A stretch of 64,000 bases of DNA from contig QEVV01000004.1 in NCBI GenBank assembly GCA_003228115.1, positions 21,175 through 85,174 of the forward strand, given 5' to 3'. Both the position numbers and the translations under genes were made by a program. A model generated the notes under the pieces. It searched no databases. It was not told the DNA's origin and saw only the letters and a program-made list of their open reading frames with translations. Numbering within the stretch: the stretch's first letter is position 1; every line of letters begins with the position of its first letter. The stretch comes from Chloroflexota bacterium. GTDB lineage: Bacteria; Chloroflexota; Dehalococcoidia; Lucifugimonadales; SAR202-VII-2. This document shows, in pieces, positions 32,654 to 41,177 of the stretch.

Positions 32654-33733
32654 CTACTTCACTCTCACTGTGGCCCTCACTGTGGCCCTCACCGCCCCGT
32701 CATCCTTACCCACCATGAGTACCTTATTGGGCTCAATATGAGCCTTCCGGACATAGGCCAAAGCGGAGGAATGGGTCTCACCAGGCAGCCGGGCGACGGA
32801 GGTGACGGTGCCAACCTCGCTTCCCTCCCAAAACACCCCTGACCCCGCAGCGGGAGAAGCTTTCTCTTCGAAGGCCAGCGTAACCAAAGCCCGCTGCACT
32901 TTATCGTATGTATTCAGCCGGGCAACGACTTCCTGCCCAACGTAGCAGCCCTTGTTGAAGCTAACCATGTCGATGAGACCCGCTTCAAGGGGGTTATAGG
33001 CCTCGGTGTATTCCTGCCCGGTTTCACCAATGCCATTGCTCACCCGCAGCATTTCCCAAGCCTCAGTGCCCAGAGGGGTCATACCGTAGCGACGGCCCCG
33101 CTGCAGCAACGCCCGCCATACGCCCTTGGCGCGCTGCCGGGACACCAACAGGTCGTACCCAGGCAAACCCACAGCATCCGTTCGGACCACGACAACGTCC
33201 GTACGACCGACGGTAAGTGTCTTGCTATGGCCCAGCTCCATACCAGCCACGCTTGTGCCCGATATGTTCCCCAGCAGTCGGGACGCCTTGGGACCCACCA
33301 CGCCGATTAGTGCCGTCTTGCGGGTGACGTCTTCGGCTTCAGCTTCCTCCCGAAAAGTGAACATATCGATCCATTCTGCAACCCGTCGCTGCATGGCCGG
33401 GCCGGTCAGAACAAGATATCCGTCTTCCAAAGCGGTGACCGTGATAACGTCCACAATGCGGCCCTTATTCGTGGTCAGCACGGTGGATGCGCCTTCACCA
33501 GTCTCCAGCGGATCAACGTGGTTCGTGGAAAGCCGTTCCAGCAGGTCGGTAACATCCTTGCCTCGGAACATCAGCCTACCAACACCGGAACGATCGACCA
33601 GAGCACCGGTCTTCAGGGCCGTCGCGTATTCCTCGTTTGGGGAAGTGAACCGGGAGGGCAGCAAACAGCCCTTGCGCTCCTCAAGAACAGCGCCAAGCCT
33701 ACGGTGGGATTCGGCCAGCGGGGTTCGCCTCAT
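32654..33733 (-). CDS. ygfZ: YgfZ / GcvT-like folate-binding protein
   Basis: 359 residues. The YgfZ signature K-G-C-Y-x-G-Q-E is present in FNKGCYVGQEVVARL, in a GcvT-like fold (LLERLSTNHVDPLETGEG at the start). YgfZ helps maintain certain Fe-S enzymes with the aid of folate. The neighbouring IscA/HesB gene upstream fits that role. GGGAGG precedes the ATG, just after a terminator. The C-terminus ends in a 12-base tandem duplication (GAVRATVRATVRVK). Confidence 0.88.
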   Translation of the reverse strand: MRRTPLAESHRRLGAVLEERKGCLLPSRFTSPNEEYATALKTGALVDRSGVGRLMFRGKDVTDLLERLSTNHVDPLETGEGASTVLTTNKGRIVDVITVTALEDGYLVLTGPAMQRRVAEWIDMFTFREEAEAEDVTRKTALIGVVGPKASRLLGNISGTSVAGMELGHSKTLTVGRTDVVVVRTDAVGLPGYDLLVSRQRAKGVWRALLQRGRRYGMTPLGTEAWEMLRVSNGIGETGQEYTEAYNPLEAGLIDMVSFNKGCYVGQEVVARLNTYDKVQRALVTLAFEEKASPAAGSGVFWEGSEVGTVTSVARLPGETHSSALAYVRKAHIEPNKVLMVGKDDGAVRATVRATVRVK

Positions 33734-33745
33734 ACTGCCTCCCTA

Positions 33746-33783
33746 AAAAGAAGCGCCGCCACACTGCAGAGCATGGCGGCGCT
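33746..33783 (-). terminator. Intrinsic terminator between hesB and ygfZ
   Basis: 10-bp perfect stem (AGCGCCGCCA / TGGCGGCGCT) with a 12-base loop and then TTCTTTTT on the minus strand. It lies 20 bases past the IscA-like gene and before the ygfZ ribosome binding site, so the two genes are probably transcribed separately or with attenuation. Confidence 0.85.
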
Positions 33784-33803
33784 GAATTTCCCGAGTTACT
33801 AAC

Positions 33804-34172
33804 CTAAACGGAGAACGATGTCCCGCAGCCACATTGCGTCTTGGCGTTGGGGTTGTTGAACGTGAAGCCCTTGCCATTCAGGCCGCCGGAGTAGTCCAAC
33901 TCTGTGCCCGCCAAGAACACGTAGCTCTTCTTGTCCACCATAAGCCGGATGCCGTGCTCCTCAACAACCTTGTCAGCCTCTGTCGCTGCGTCACCGAGCG
34001 AAAGCTCATACGTCAGGCCCGAGCAACCGCCGCCCTTCACGCCTACTCGCAGAGTAAGAAAGTCATCCTCTGTGAGCTCCACGCCAGAGAACTGTCGGAC
34101 GTGCTTAGCTGCGTTGGGAGAAATGCGAATCGTTAGGGGTGTTTGCTGCCGTGGCTTGCGGGTCGTGACCAT
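33804..34172 (-). CDS. IscA/HesB-family iron-sulfur carrier
   Basis: 122 residues. The three conserved cysteines are present: GGCSGLTYEL and the C-terminal QCGCGTSFSV. A-type carriers bring Fe-S clusters to apoproteins. The N-terminal TIRISPNAAKHVRQF is usual for ErpA/IscA. GGGAG precedes the ATG. It ends in a strong terminator before ygfZ. Confidence 0.9.
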   Translation of the reverse strand: MVTTRKPRQQTPLTIRISPNAAKHVRQFSGVELTEDDFLTLRVGVKGGGCSGLTYELSLGDAATEADKVVEEHGIRLMVDKKSYVFLAGTELDYSGGLNGKGFTFNNPNAKTQCGCGTSFSV

Positions 34173-34313
34173 ATGGAAATGCTCCCTTAGGTACTTCTGC
34201 TCTATCTCCCATTGTACGTAGCTGCTCGGAACGTCGTCAAGCCAGCATGACGACGCATCTCACGCGGTCTCCCACCAAGGGCGCAGGAGCCGAATAACGC
34301 CAGCAACACCATC

Positions 34314-34415
34314 GGGGGTGCAGGGCGCAGCCCGCCGGGGCTCCAGGGTGTCCCCGGAAAAGAAACGTCCGAGGGTGGGCGGGGCGGGACAGCGGCATAT
34401 GCCAAGCCAATCGTC
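34314..34415 (+). repeat. Dispersed G-rich repeat, copy 6
   Basis: The 329-base divergent gap between the hesB and DUF3179 genes holds this single copy. Hairpin I is GGGC-GCA-GCCC (one pair shorter on both arms), hairpin II TCCAGGG-TG-TCCCCGGA is looser, and the G-block GGGTGGGCGGGGCGGG fits a G-quadruplex. Tail: GACAGCGGCATATGCCAAGCC. Confidence 0.9.
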
Positions 34416-34501
34416 GGTATGCCAGCGGCACTTCTTGATTCAAATGACGCAATGGGCGACGCCACGACACCTCCCAGCCCAGAAGAGCATCTCAGAAGCT
34501 A

Positions 34502-35797
34502 ATGACTGCCATAACAGCTCTCATCCATCACACCAAAAAGCGTTGGTTCTTCGCCGTGCCAAGCCTCTTGCTGGCCATCCTTGCTGCCTGCTCGGCTAGC
34601 CCTGCTCCCTCCCCAACGACACAACCAACTGATCCGCCCCCAACCGTAGAGGGCAGCCTGATTCCCAACCCGGTTCCCACTCCAGGTCCTAGCCCCACTC
34701 CGCTTCCCCCTGAGATCAACCTTCCCCTGATCTTGCCAACTCCCACACCAGTAGCGCCCCTGCCCGACCTATCCAAGCACAGCGTCGCGTTGAGCGAGAT
34801 CATCTTCGACACATTCGACGGAGGGTCTCTCCCTTTGTCGGAAGCTGAGGACGGCCGGATCTTGGCGCTTCAGGACGCCATTCGCCCCATCTACGACCCA
34901 GCATATGGGCCCGCCAGCGCCGGCGACTGGCTGGACGATAGCTTCGTCGTGCTTGGATACGTTTCAGAGCGGGGCACTCCCTACGCCTACCCCGTCAACA
35001 TCCTCAACCTGCACGAAATCGTCAACGACACCATCGAAGGGGTGCCCGTCCTGGTCTCGTACTGTCCTCTGTGCGCCAGCGGCATCATCTATGACCGGCG
35101 ATTGGACGAAATGGAGCTAGTTTTCGGCAACACAAGCGCCCTCTATGAATCCGATATGGTCATGTTCGATCAGCAGACGGGGTCGTACTGGTTCCAGGTG
35201 GGCGGGGAAGCCCTGGTTGGTGAGCTGACGGGGCAACGCCTCACCCCTCTGCCTTCGGTAATGATGCCCTGGGGCGACTGGAAACGCCTGCACCCAGACA
35301 CGCTTGTCCTCTCAACCGAGACCAAAATTTATCCCGTGGCCTTCTATGAACGAAACCCCTTCGTCGGATACCAGGAGATCGTCAACGAAGGAAGGTTCGC
35401 TTTTCCTGTCAGTGACAAGGTCACGGCGGACAAGCGTCTCCGGCCAGGGGACCGAGTGCTCGCCGTCCGTTCCAGCAGCGAAGAACGAGCCTATCTCTTG
35501 GAGGGATCGGGACTGACCGTTATCAACGACCGCTTGAACGGAGAGCCGATCGTCGTCCTGATCGACGAAGGACCCGCCGGCGCAGCCTTCAGCGCAGAGG
35601 TCTTGGGCCGCGCGCTGATCTTCCAAGTAGCCGGGGAAACCTACGTCGACAACGAAACGGGATCGACATGGGACATAGCCGGCCGGGCCGTGGACGGACC
35701 GCTTCAGGGTCACCAACTTCAGGGGCTGCCTACCCGCACAACTTTCTGGTTCGCTCTCGTCGCCTCGATGCCGAATATTGAACTATATCAAGGCTAG
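34502..35797 (+). CDS. DUF3179 domain lipoprotein
   Basis: 431 residues. The N-terminal segment FFAVPSLLLAILAAC has a LAAC lipobox at Cys30; a Pro/Thr-rich linker of about 60 residues (PTPGPSPTPLPP and similar) follows, so the main domain stands away from the membrane. The DUF3179 hallmark VSYCPLCASGIIYDR is present, along with PWGDWKRLHPDTLVLS. The function of DUF3179 is unknown; CPLC suggests metal or redox chemistry. It is alone between two repeat copies. Confidence 0.85.
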   Translation: MTAITALIHHTKKRWFFAVPSLLLAILAACSASPAPSPTTQPTDPPPTVEGSLIPNPVPTPGPSPTPLPPEINLPLILPTPTPVAPLPDLSKHSVALSEIIFDTFDGGSLPLSEAEDGRILALQDAIRPIYDPAYGPASAGDWLDDSFVVLGYVSERGTPYAYPVNILNLHEIVNDTIEGVPVLVSYCPLCASGIIYDRRLDEMELVFGNTSALYESDMVMFDQQTGSYWFQVGGEALVGELTGQRLTPLPSVMMPWGDWKRLHPDTLVLSTETKIYPVAFYERNPFVGYQEIVNEGRFAFPVSDKVTADKRLRPGDRVLAVRSSSEERAYLLEGSGLTVINDRLNGEPIVVLIDEGPAGAAFSAEVLGRALIFQVAGETYVDNETGSTWDIAGRAVDGPLQGHQLQGLPTRTTFWFALVASMPNIELYQG

Positions 35798-35936
35798 TGC
35801 CGCTGTCCGGCCTCCCTAGCTAAATTATCAGGCGATGATCCCTCACCTGACCCAGTGCTCCTTAACCAAGAAAGCTAGTTCGATGCTCTCTGTCCCGATA
35901 AATGGCAGCAGTGGAGAGAACGCCTGCGATCCGAAT

Positions 35937-36040
35937 GGGGTGCAGGGGCGCAGCCCCGGCGGGGCACAGGGGTGTCCCCTGTATTAAAGCGTAGGAGGGT
36001 GGGCTGGGTGGGACAACAACGTACGCTTAGCCAAACCGTT
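35937..36040 (+). repeat. Dispersed G-rich repeat, copy 7
   Basis: The 322-base convergent gap after the DUF3179 gene holds this complete single copy. Hairpin I GGGGC-GCA-GCCCC, hairpin II ACAGGGG-TGT-CCCCTGT, G-block GGGTGGGCTGGGTGGG, tail GACAACAACGTACGCTTAGCC. I see no gene in the remaining sequence. Confidence 0.92.
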
Positions 36041-36119
36041 TGAGCTACTCCCCTAACGAGTTAGCTGGGCAAGGCACCGACAACCGAGCAGTTAAACTCA
36101 GCGCAAAGAAAAGCGCCGT

Positions 36120-37178
36120 CTAAGCGCCAGGTGCCTGCAGGCCGTAAAGCCGCATCACGTTCCCACGCACCACTTTAGCCCTCGTCTCCTCAGAAAGATG
36201 CGCCAATTGCCGCCCAATTACGTCCCTAGAGTTCGGCCACGTCGAGTTGGGGTGAGGGTAGTCGTTTGACCACATGCAGTTCTCTTCCCCCCAGTACGAC
36301 AATAGAAAGCCACCGGACGGGTCGTTGAAAAAGGTTGAGTAGACCTGCCGCCGAACATACTCGCTGGGCAGCATGGAAAGATTGAGATCCAATCGTTCCT
36401 GGAACCGCTTGTAGTAGCGGTCCCACTGTTCAACAGCGAAGGGCATCCAACCGACTTCATTCTCGACAAACACAATCTTCAGCCGCGGGAACCGGTCCAA
36501 AACGCCAGAAAAGATCAGGTCGTAGAGAGCGTTGGACGCCTCGTAGATCTTCGTGTTGACGCTGTGCCTGATGAGGTCCAAGCCTTTGAGGCTGGCCAGG
36601 TTCTTGCTGTACCCAAAGCCCGTCAATATGTGAAGACTGATCGCAACATCTGCCTCCTGAGCGGCCGCCCATAGACGGTCATAGTGGTCCGACGTGAAAG
36701 GCAAGTCAGCTGGCGGCACCTGCCACACCAAGGCCCCTTTCAAACCACCCTTCGCCGTGCGCTCGACCTCCTTGATGGCCTCATCAATGTCATAGGTTGA
36801 GATCATCGACACGCCTACCAGACGGTCGGGAGCAACCTTGCAATACTCCATGACCCAGTCGTTGTAGACCCGGAAGCATGCCTCCTGCAGCTTGGCATCC
36901 TGAATGCCGAACAGGCGCAGGCCAAGCGTTGGGTAGAGCACCTCGGCAGAGACACCGTCCTCGCCCATTTCCTTGATGCGTTCACTGGGGTCGTTGCCAC
37001 CGGGATGGGCAGCAAAACCGCTTACTTCATTTGCTGTGAATTGCGGCGCTTGACCCCGGAACCGGAGCTCCAGCCGCTCCTTCCATAGGTCAGGGTGCTC
37101 CATTGTGTGCGAGTCTGCGGAGATCAAGACCTCCTGCATTGCGGTAGATGTCCTCTCCCCAGCAATTTCCGTGGTCAT
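36120..37178 (-). CDS. Amidohydrolase-2 family protein
   Basis: 352 residues. The metal site starts with LISADSHTMEHPDLW and ends with the SNDYPHPNSTWPNS block containing the conserved Asp; a His-containing SLHILTG lies between. These metal-dependent hydrolases/decarboxylases often act on aromatic or hydroxylated acids; the actual substrate is unknown. Similarity to the amidohydrolase at 10424-11359 is only at family level. It stands alone on the minus strand. Confidence 0.85.
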   Translation of the reverse strand: MTTEIAGERTSTAMQEVLISADSHTMEHPDLWKERLELRFRGQAPQFTANEVSGFAAHPGGNDPSERIKEMGEDGVSAEVLYPTLGLRLFGIQDAKLQEACFRVYNDWVMEYCKVAPDRLVGVSMISTYDIDEAIKEVERTAKGGLKGALVWQVPPADLPFTSDHYDRLWAAAQEADVAISLHILTGFGYSKNLASLKGLDLIRHSVNTKIYEASNALYDLIFSGVLDRFPRLKIVFVENEVGWMPFAVEQWDRYYKRFQERLDLNLSMLPSEYVRRQVYSTFFNDPSGGFLLSYWGEENCMWSNDYPHPNSTWPNSRDVIGRQLAHLSEETRAKVVRGNVMRLYGLQAPGA

Positions 37179-37299
37179 TCAATCCCTCCGTAGCGTCGAG
37201 TTTCGTAAGGTCGGAGGCAACGCTAGCATTGGGGCCCTACCCTGTCAATTAACCGTTGAAACGACCGCGCGTCAAGCCCGGCCCAGAGGCCTTCGCTGA

Positions 37300-38808
37300 C
37301 TAGGACCGCTCCTCCAACAAATGAACCTGCCCCGACAACTGGTCGAAGTCGAAGCCCGCTCCTGCCTTGTTGCGCCCCTCAAACAATACGAAGGCTGCGG
37401 CTGCCAGAGACGAGACACCCACCGCAATCGAGAAGCTCGCCAGCGTATTTCCCGAAGCTAGGACGTGCCAAAAATCAGTAAGCGAGGTGAACGTCCACCA
37501 TCCACCAAGATCAGGATTCGGAAAGAAGAGCGCGCCTGCCCCGATTCCAAGAAGGGAGCTGATCATAGCCGCCGAGCCCTTCAGCCTTCGTGAGTACATG
37601 CCCAAGAAAACCGGCACCACCGCCCCAGCGCAGACCAAATCGGCAATGAAGAAGAGGTAGAGAACACTGTCGAAGAAGTAACCGACGATCATGGCCGGGA
37701 TAATGAGCACCGCAGTGATGACGCGAGAGGAGGTCAACAGGCTCCCGCTCCGAATGGAGGGGTTCAGGCGGCGCAAGTCGCTCGCAAAGATGCTGGCAAT
37801 GCCGTTCAGCAGGGTGTCCATACTACTCATGACCAGCACCAACGCCAGCACCAGAAGGATAACGAGCACTACATCCGGCAGGACCTCCGTGGCCACTTTG
37901 AATAGAGCAATGGGGTCATAGGGGCCGGCCACCCCCTGCCCGATCGCCCATAGCCCAAAGAAGCCGCCAGCGATAATCAGGGGGATCACCAGCAGGCCCG
38001 CCAGCAGAAACCCCTTACGCAGCTCGCCATCGCTGCGACAGGCGTAGACCCGCTGCCAGAAGCCCTGATGAAACAGGTTCGCCGCAGTGATGGCGACGAT
38101 CAGGGTGATCCCAAGCTCAACGCCGGGAACGTGCGTGGCCGAAAGCAAGGCGGGGTTGACGTCTCGAACGGCGTCGAAGGCAACATTCCATCCACCCAGT
38201 TCCACCAACGCCACAACAAGGACGACGATGATGAGTGGAAAGATAAGCAGAAATTGAAGGTTGTCCGTGAACATCGAGGCGCGAAGGCCTCCGTACACCG
38301 TGTAGGCCAACGTTGCCCCCGCCACGACCACCAACGTCAGGAGTAACGGGGTATCTGCGACGAAGCGGACGGCGCGGGCAATTGCTCCCATCTCCGCTGA
38401 GAGAAACACGAACATGTAGAAAACAATAATGACCAGGACCAGGCCGTACATGGCTCGCCCGAACCGGAACCAAACGAACTCAGTGAGGGAGTGGCCTTGA
38501 GGCATCAGCCTTCGCATCCGAGGGCCCAAGACAATGAAGGCCAGGATTGGCACTGCCTGCCCGACGCCGTACCCAACCACAGCGATGATGCCGCCCCAGG
38601 TAGCTGACTCAGCAGGACTGAAGAGGATCCAAGCGCCCATGACGGACGCCACCAAGGTCGCCATTGCAGCAAGTCCGCCCGTCGATCTGCCACCAGCGAC
38701 ATACTCCTCGACCGTTATGCGGACCCGGCGGGCGTAGACGATGCCCAGTGCGGCGAATCCCACCGCCGTCAGAATCGTCACCAGTACAACCACAGTGCCG
38801 AAGGACAT
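37300..38808 (-). CDS. Sodium:solute symporter under TPP control (probable thiamine-precursor uptake, ThiV-like)
   Basis: 502 residues with about 13 hydrophobic segments and SSS-family features: VVLVTILTAVGFAALGIVYARR at the N-terminus, then GGRSTGGLAAMATLVASVMGAW and YTVYGGLRASMFTDNLQF. A TPP riboswitch plus terminator lies in its leader, so it should be made when thiamine diphosphate is scarce. SSS proteins under TPP riboswitches (ThiV) have been proposed to import the pyrimidine precursor HMP or thiamine. Substrate here is inferred from regulation alone. GAGGAG precedes the ATG. Confidence 0.85.
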   Translation of the reverse strand: MSFGTVVVLVTILTAVGFAALGIVYARRVRITVEEYVAGGRSTGGLAAMATLVASVMGAWILFSPAESATWGGIIAVVGYGVGQAVPILAFIVLGPRMRRLMPQGHSLTEFVWFRFGRAMYGLVLVIIVFYMFVFLSAEMGAIARAVRFVADTPLLLTLVVVAGATLAYTVYGGLRASMFTDNLQFLLIFPLIIVVLVVALVELGGWNVAFDAVRDVNPALLSATHVPGVELGITLIVAITAANLFHQGFWQRVYACRSDGELRKGFLLAGLLVIPLIIAGGFFGLWAIGQGVAGPYDPIALFKVATEVLPDVVLVILLVLALVLVMSSMDTLLNGIASIFASDLRRLNPSIRSGSLLTSSRVITAVLIIPAMIVGYFFDSVLYLFFIADLVCAGAVVPVFLGMYSRRLKGSAAMISSLLGIGAGALFFPNPDLGGWWTFTSLTDFWHVLASGNTLASFSIAVGVSSLAAAAFVLFEGRNKAGAGFDFDQLSGQVHLLEERS

Positions 38809-38821
38809 GGCGTCTCCTCAC

Positions 38822-38866
38822 AAAAAGAATCGAGGCCGCCAGCATTGGTAGCTGACGGCCCCGATT
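38822..38866 (-). terminator. Riboswitch expression platform: intrinsic terminator
   Basis: Minus-strand stem AATCGGGGCCGTCAGC against GCTGGCGGCCTCGATT (38851-38866 and 38828-38843, two G-T pairs), 7-base loop, then CTTTTTG. It lies between the TPP aptamer and the ribosome binding site of the symporter gene, so ligand-bound aptamer is expected to favour this terminator. Confidence 0.85.
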
Positions 38867-38881
38867 ACATGTCGGCACCGA

Positions 38882-38985
38882 AACTGCTTCCCTCCGCTGG
38901 CATTACCCAGATCAGGTTCTCAGGGTCGGCGACATCCCAAGGTCGCCCTCTCAGCCCGGCTCCACCGAGCTCCCCCCTGCCCATC
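38882..38985 (-). promoter_or_regulatory. TPP riboswitch (THI element)
   Basis: The minus strand carries the conserved THI blocks: GGGCTGAGAGGG, then GACCCTGAGAACCTGATC and TGGGTAATGCCAGCGGAGGG. These are the pyrimidine- and pyrophosphate-sensing helices of the aptamer. The variable P3 arm is GGCGAC..GTCGCC. It sits directly upstream of the symporter and its terminator. I see no second copy before thiE at 55.3 kb. Confidence 0.95.
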
Positions 38986-39124
38986 TCCATCTTCAATTTG
39001 GCGACATTATAGAAACGGCGATGAGGCAGGTCAACCAATCATTGCCGGTGTCTGGTAAGTCCCCGGAAGAGCCGTCGGAGACCGGGTGTGCCATTCAGGT
39101 TGCAAGGAATAGCCAAAAAGGAGG

Positions 39125-39234
39125 AGGGTGCAGGGAACCCTAGGTTCCAGCCGGGGTCCTAGGGGTGTCCCCTAGATTCAAAAAACGTTGGAGGGCGGGC
39201 TGAGTGGCAGCGCGGCGTTGGACCGCGCCAATCT
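39125..39234 (+). repeat. Dispersed G-rich repeat, copy 8
   Basis: Variant hairpin I: GGGAACC-CTA-GGTTCC in place of GGGGC-GCA-GCCCC. Hairpin II CTAGGGG-TGT-CCCCTAG. G-block GGGCGGGCTGAGTGG has lost one run. Tail GCGGCGTTGGACCGCGCCAATC. Paired with copy 9, about 245 bases downstream. Confidence 0.88.
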
Positions 39235-39367
39235 TCTGCTCTAAGTCGCCTGTTGCTTCACAGGTTGGCATAGCTCGTGGCACCCGTCACCGTCTTTCCG
39301 TCCTTCCGAAAGGATGGAACCCAGCAAGCGTCTACCTGACAGGGCACAAGCCCCAATCCCCGAAAAC

Positions 39368-39471
39368 CGCCGGAGGCCGGGGGTGAAAGGGGGCGTGCCC
39401 CCTGCACCAAAAAACATTCGAGGGCGGAGTGGGTGGGAAAGCGGCGTTAGACTACGCCAATCCTATGCCCT
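39368..39471 (+). repeat. Dispersed G-rich repeat, copy 9 (lacks first hairpin)
   Basis: Like copy 1 it begins at CCGGAGGCCGGGGG and lacks hairpin I. Hairpin II is AGGGGGC-GT-GCCCCCT, then AAAAACATTCGAGGGCGGAGTG and a tail GCGTTAGACTACGCCAATC similar to that of copy 8. The sequence between copies 8 and 9, and up to the pterin dehydratase gene, shows no gene. Confidence 0.85.
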
Positions 39472-39561
39472 AATTCGCTTCCGCTTGCTCAAACCGACGT
39501 ACCAACTTGCCCCTTGCCGGGCCATGCCGGACAATCAGCTTGGAAAACCCAAGGAGGCCCC

Positions 39562-39912
39562 ATGACCAATCTAACCGGCGAGCGATGTGTCGCCTGCCGC
39601 GCCGACTCCCCTCACGTCACCGACGAGGAAATCAAACTCCTGAGCCCCATCATCCCCGAATGGGAACTCATAGAAGAGGACGGCATCCGCAAGCTCCAAC
39701 GCACCTTCCGCTTTTCAGGGTTCGTTCAAGCCCTCGCCTTCACCAACCAGATCGGCGCAATCGCTGAGGACGAAGGGCATCACCCCAAGCTCGTCACCGA
39801 ATGGGGCCGCGTAGGCGTGACCTGGTGGTCCCACAAGATCCGCGACCTCCATCGCAACGACTTCATCATGTCATCCAAGACCGACATGGCATTTGCTGCT
39901 GCGGAGGCCTAG
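39562..39912 (+). CDS. phhB: Pterin-4a-carbinolamine dehydratase
   Basis: 116 residues from ATG 39562, with GGAGG seven bases upstream. The family features EGIRKLQRTFRF-type strand, then AIAEDEGHHPKLVTEWGRVGVTWWSH, contain the conserved EExxHHP histidines of PCD/DCoH. It dehydrates 4a-hydroxytetrahydropterin; stand-alone bacterial copies may also assist molybdopterin or folate metabolism. An N-terminal CVACRA segment adds two cysteines outside the usual domain. It ends in a terminator. Confidence 0.9.
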   Translation: MTNLTGERCVACRADSPHVTDEEIKLLSPIIPEWELIEEDGIRKLQRTFRFSGFVQALAFTNQIGAIAEDEGHHPKLVTEWGRVGVTWWSHKIRDLHRNDFIMSSKTDMAFAAAEA

Positions 39913-40003
39913 GCGCGAGGATCCTTGTCATTTCGACCGGAGCGAAAGCGCAGCGGAGAAATCCTACCCGCCAAGACGAGCCCACAATCCAAGATGAAAA
40001 AGA

Positions 40004-40030
40004 AAGGGGCGGCTCTCTGAGCCGCCCCTT
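40004..40030. terminator. Bidirectional-looking terminator
   Basis: Perfect 11-bp stem (AAGGGGCGGCT / AGCCGCCCCTT) with a CTCTG loop, between the convergent pterin dehydratase and FmdB genes. The minus strand continues TTCTTTTTC, making it a good terminator for FmdB; the plus side has only a weak T content. Confidence 0.8.
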
Positions 40031-40059
40031 ATCATCGTCAATTCGAAACGCTGCCCCGA

Positions 40060-40323
40060 CTAGTTGCGTTCCTTGATGTCCTTCATAACCTTGTTGACTG
40101 CGACATCCGCCATCGCCGCGTACTGCTTCCCCCTCGGTGAGCCTTTGAACTTATCCATAGGGCTCTGCGGGCCACTGGTGCGGCCTCCAAAGGAAAACAC
40201 CGAGTACACCTGCAGGGTCTCTGCCTGACAATTGGGACAGGGCACCGGGCCGCCCTCGGAGAACGAGCGCCGGATCTCAAAAGCATGCTCACATTGAGGA
40301 CATCGGAAGTCATAGAGCGGCAT
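40060..40323 (-). CDS. FmdB-family zinc ribbon protein
   Basis: 87 residues. MPLYDFRCPQCEHAFE and PVPCPNCQAETLQVYSVFSFGG give the two CxxC knuckles of the FmdB/CxxC_CxxC_SSSS ribbon; the rest is a basic tail. The name comes from putative regulators of formamidase; the role of most members is unknown. It is last in the glycolytic run after tpiA, and a second member is at 54538-54861. Confidence 0.85.
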   Translation of the reverse strand: MPLYDFRCPQCEHAFEIRRSFSEGGPVPCPNCQAETLQVYSVFSFGGRTSGPQSPMDKFKGSPRGKQYAAMADVAVNKVMKDIKERN

Positions 40324-40399
40324 AGCTGTCTCGCTTCAATTGGTTTGTCTGTCTTTTATTGTTTTCGACACTTCTAGCCTACCATAGCCATGGCCAGTC

Positions 40400-41161
40400 C
40401 TAGGCGACGCGGGCCTCAGCAGTAGCCCGGGCAATGGCGACAAATTGGTCGGGCTTCAAGCTGGCCCCGCCCACCAGTGCGCCATCGACGTTCGGCTGAC
40501 CGACGTACTGGCTGATGTTGTCGGGGTTGACGCTGCCACCATAGAGGATGGGCGTGTACTTGGCAGCCCCTTCTCCCTGGGCCTCAGCGACAAGCTGTCG
40601 CGCGAGGCCGCACATCTCTTCTGCAGCGGCACCGTCCGCAGCCAGTCCAGTGCCGATGGCCCACACGGGTTCGTAGGCAACGACCACCCGATCAGTCGAA
40701 GCCACGCCTTCCAGAGCAGCTCTGACCTGAGTTGTGACAACCTCAATGGCCCTGCCCTGTTCACGCTCTTCCAGAACCTCGCCGACACAGAGGATGGGAA
40801 TGAGGTCGGCGGCCAGCGCGGCCTTGACCTTGCGGCTGACCATCTCGTCAGTCTCACCAAAGAGTTGACGCCGTTCCGAATGGCCAACAATGACGTACTT
40901 ACACAGATGCCTGAGCATATCGGCGGATACTTCCCCTGTGAAAGCTCCCTCGTTCTCCCAATGGAGGTTCTGGGCCCCAACGTGCAGCCGTGTCCCTTTC
41001 ACCAAGCCTGCCACTCGCCCAAGGGACACAAAGGGTGGGCAGAGTACGACATCAAGGCCGTCAAGAGCCCCTAGCTCCGCCATTTCGGCGCGGACCAAGG
41101 CCTCTGCCTCAGTAAGGGTGGTGTTCATCTTCCAGTTGGCAGCTACCAAGGGGTGTGCCAT
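40400..41161 (-). CDS. tpiA: Triosephosphate isomerase
   Basis: 253 residues. NWKMN near the start, the catalytic His in VIVGHSERRQLF and the catalytic Glu in VVAYEPVWAIGTG are intact, as is the phosphate loop LYGGSVNPDN. It interconverts dihydroxyacetone phosphate and glyceraldehyde 3-phosphate. It follows apgM by 16 bases and pgk further upstream, making a glycolysis operon on the minus strand. Confidence 0.97.
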   Translation of the reverse strand: MAHPLVAANWKMNTTLTEAEALVRAEMAELGALDGLDVVLCPPFVSLGRVAGLVKGTRLHVGAQNLHWENEGAFTGEVSADMLRHLCKYVIVGHSERRQLFGETDEMVSRKVKAALAADLIPILCVGEVLEEREQGRAIEVVTTQVRAALEGVASTDRVVVAYEPVWAIGTGLAADGAAAEEMCGLARQLVAEAQGEGAAKYTPILYGGSVNPDNISQYVGQPNVDGALVGGASLKPDQFVAIARATAEARVA

Positions 41162-41177
41162 TGTTCGCCTCGTTCTC

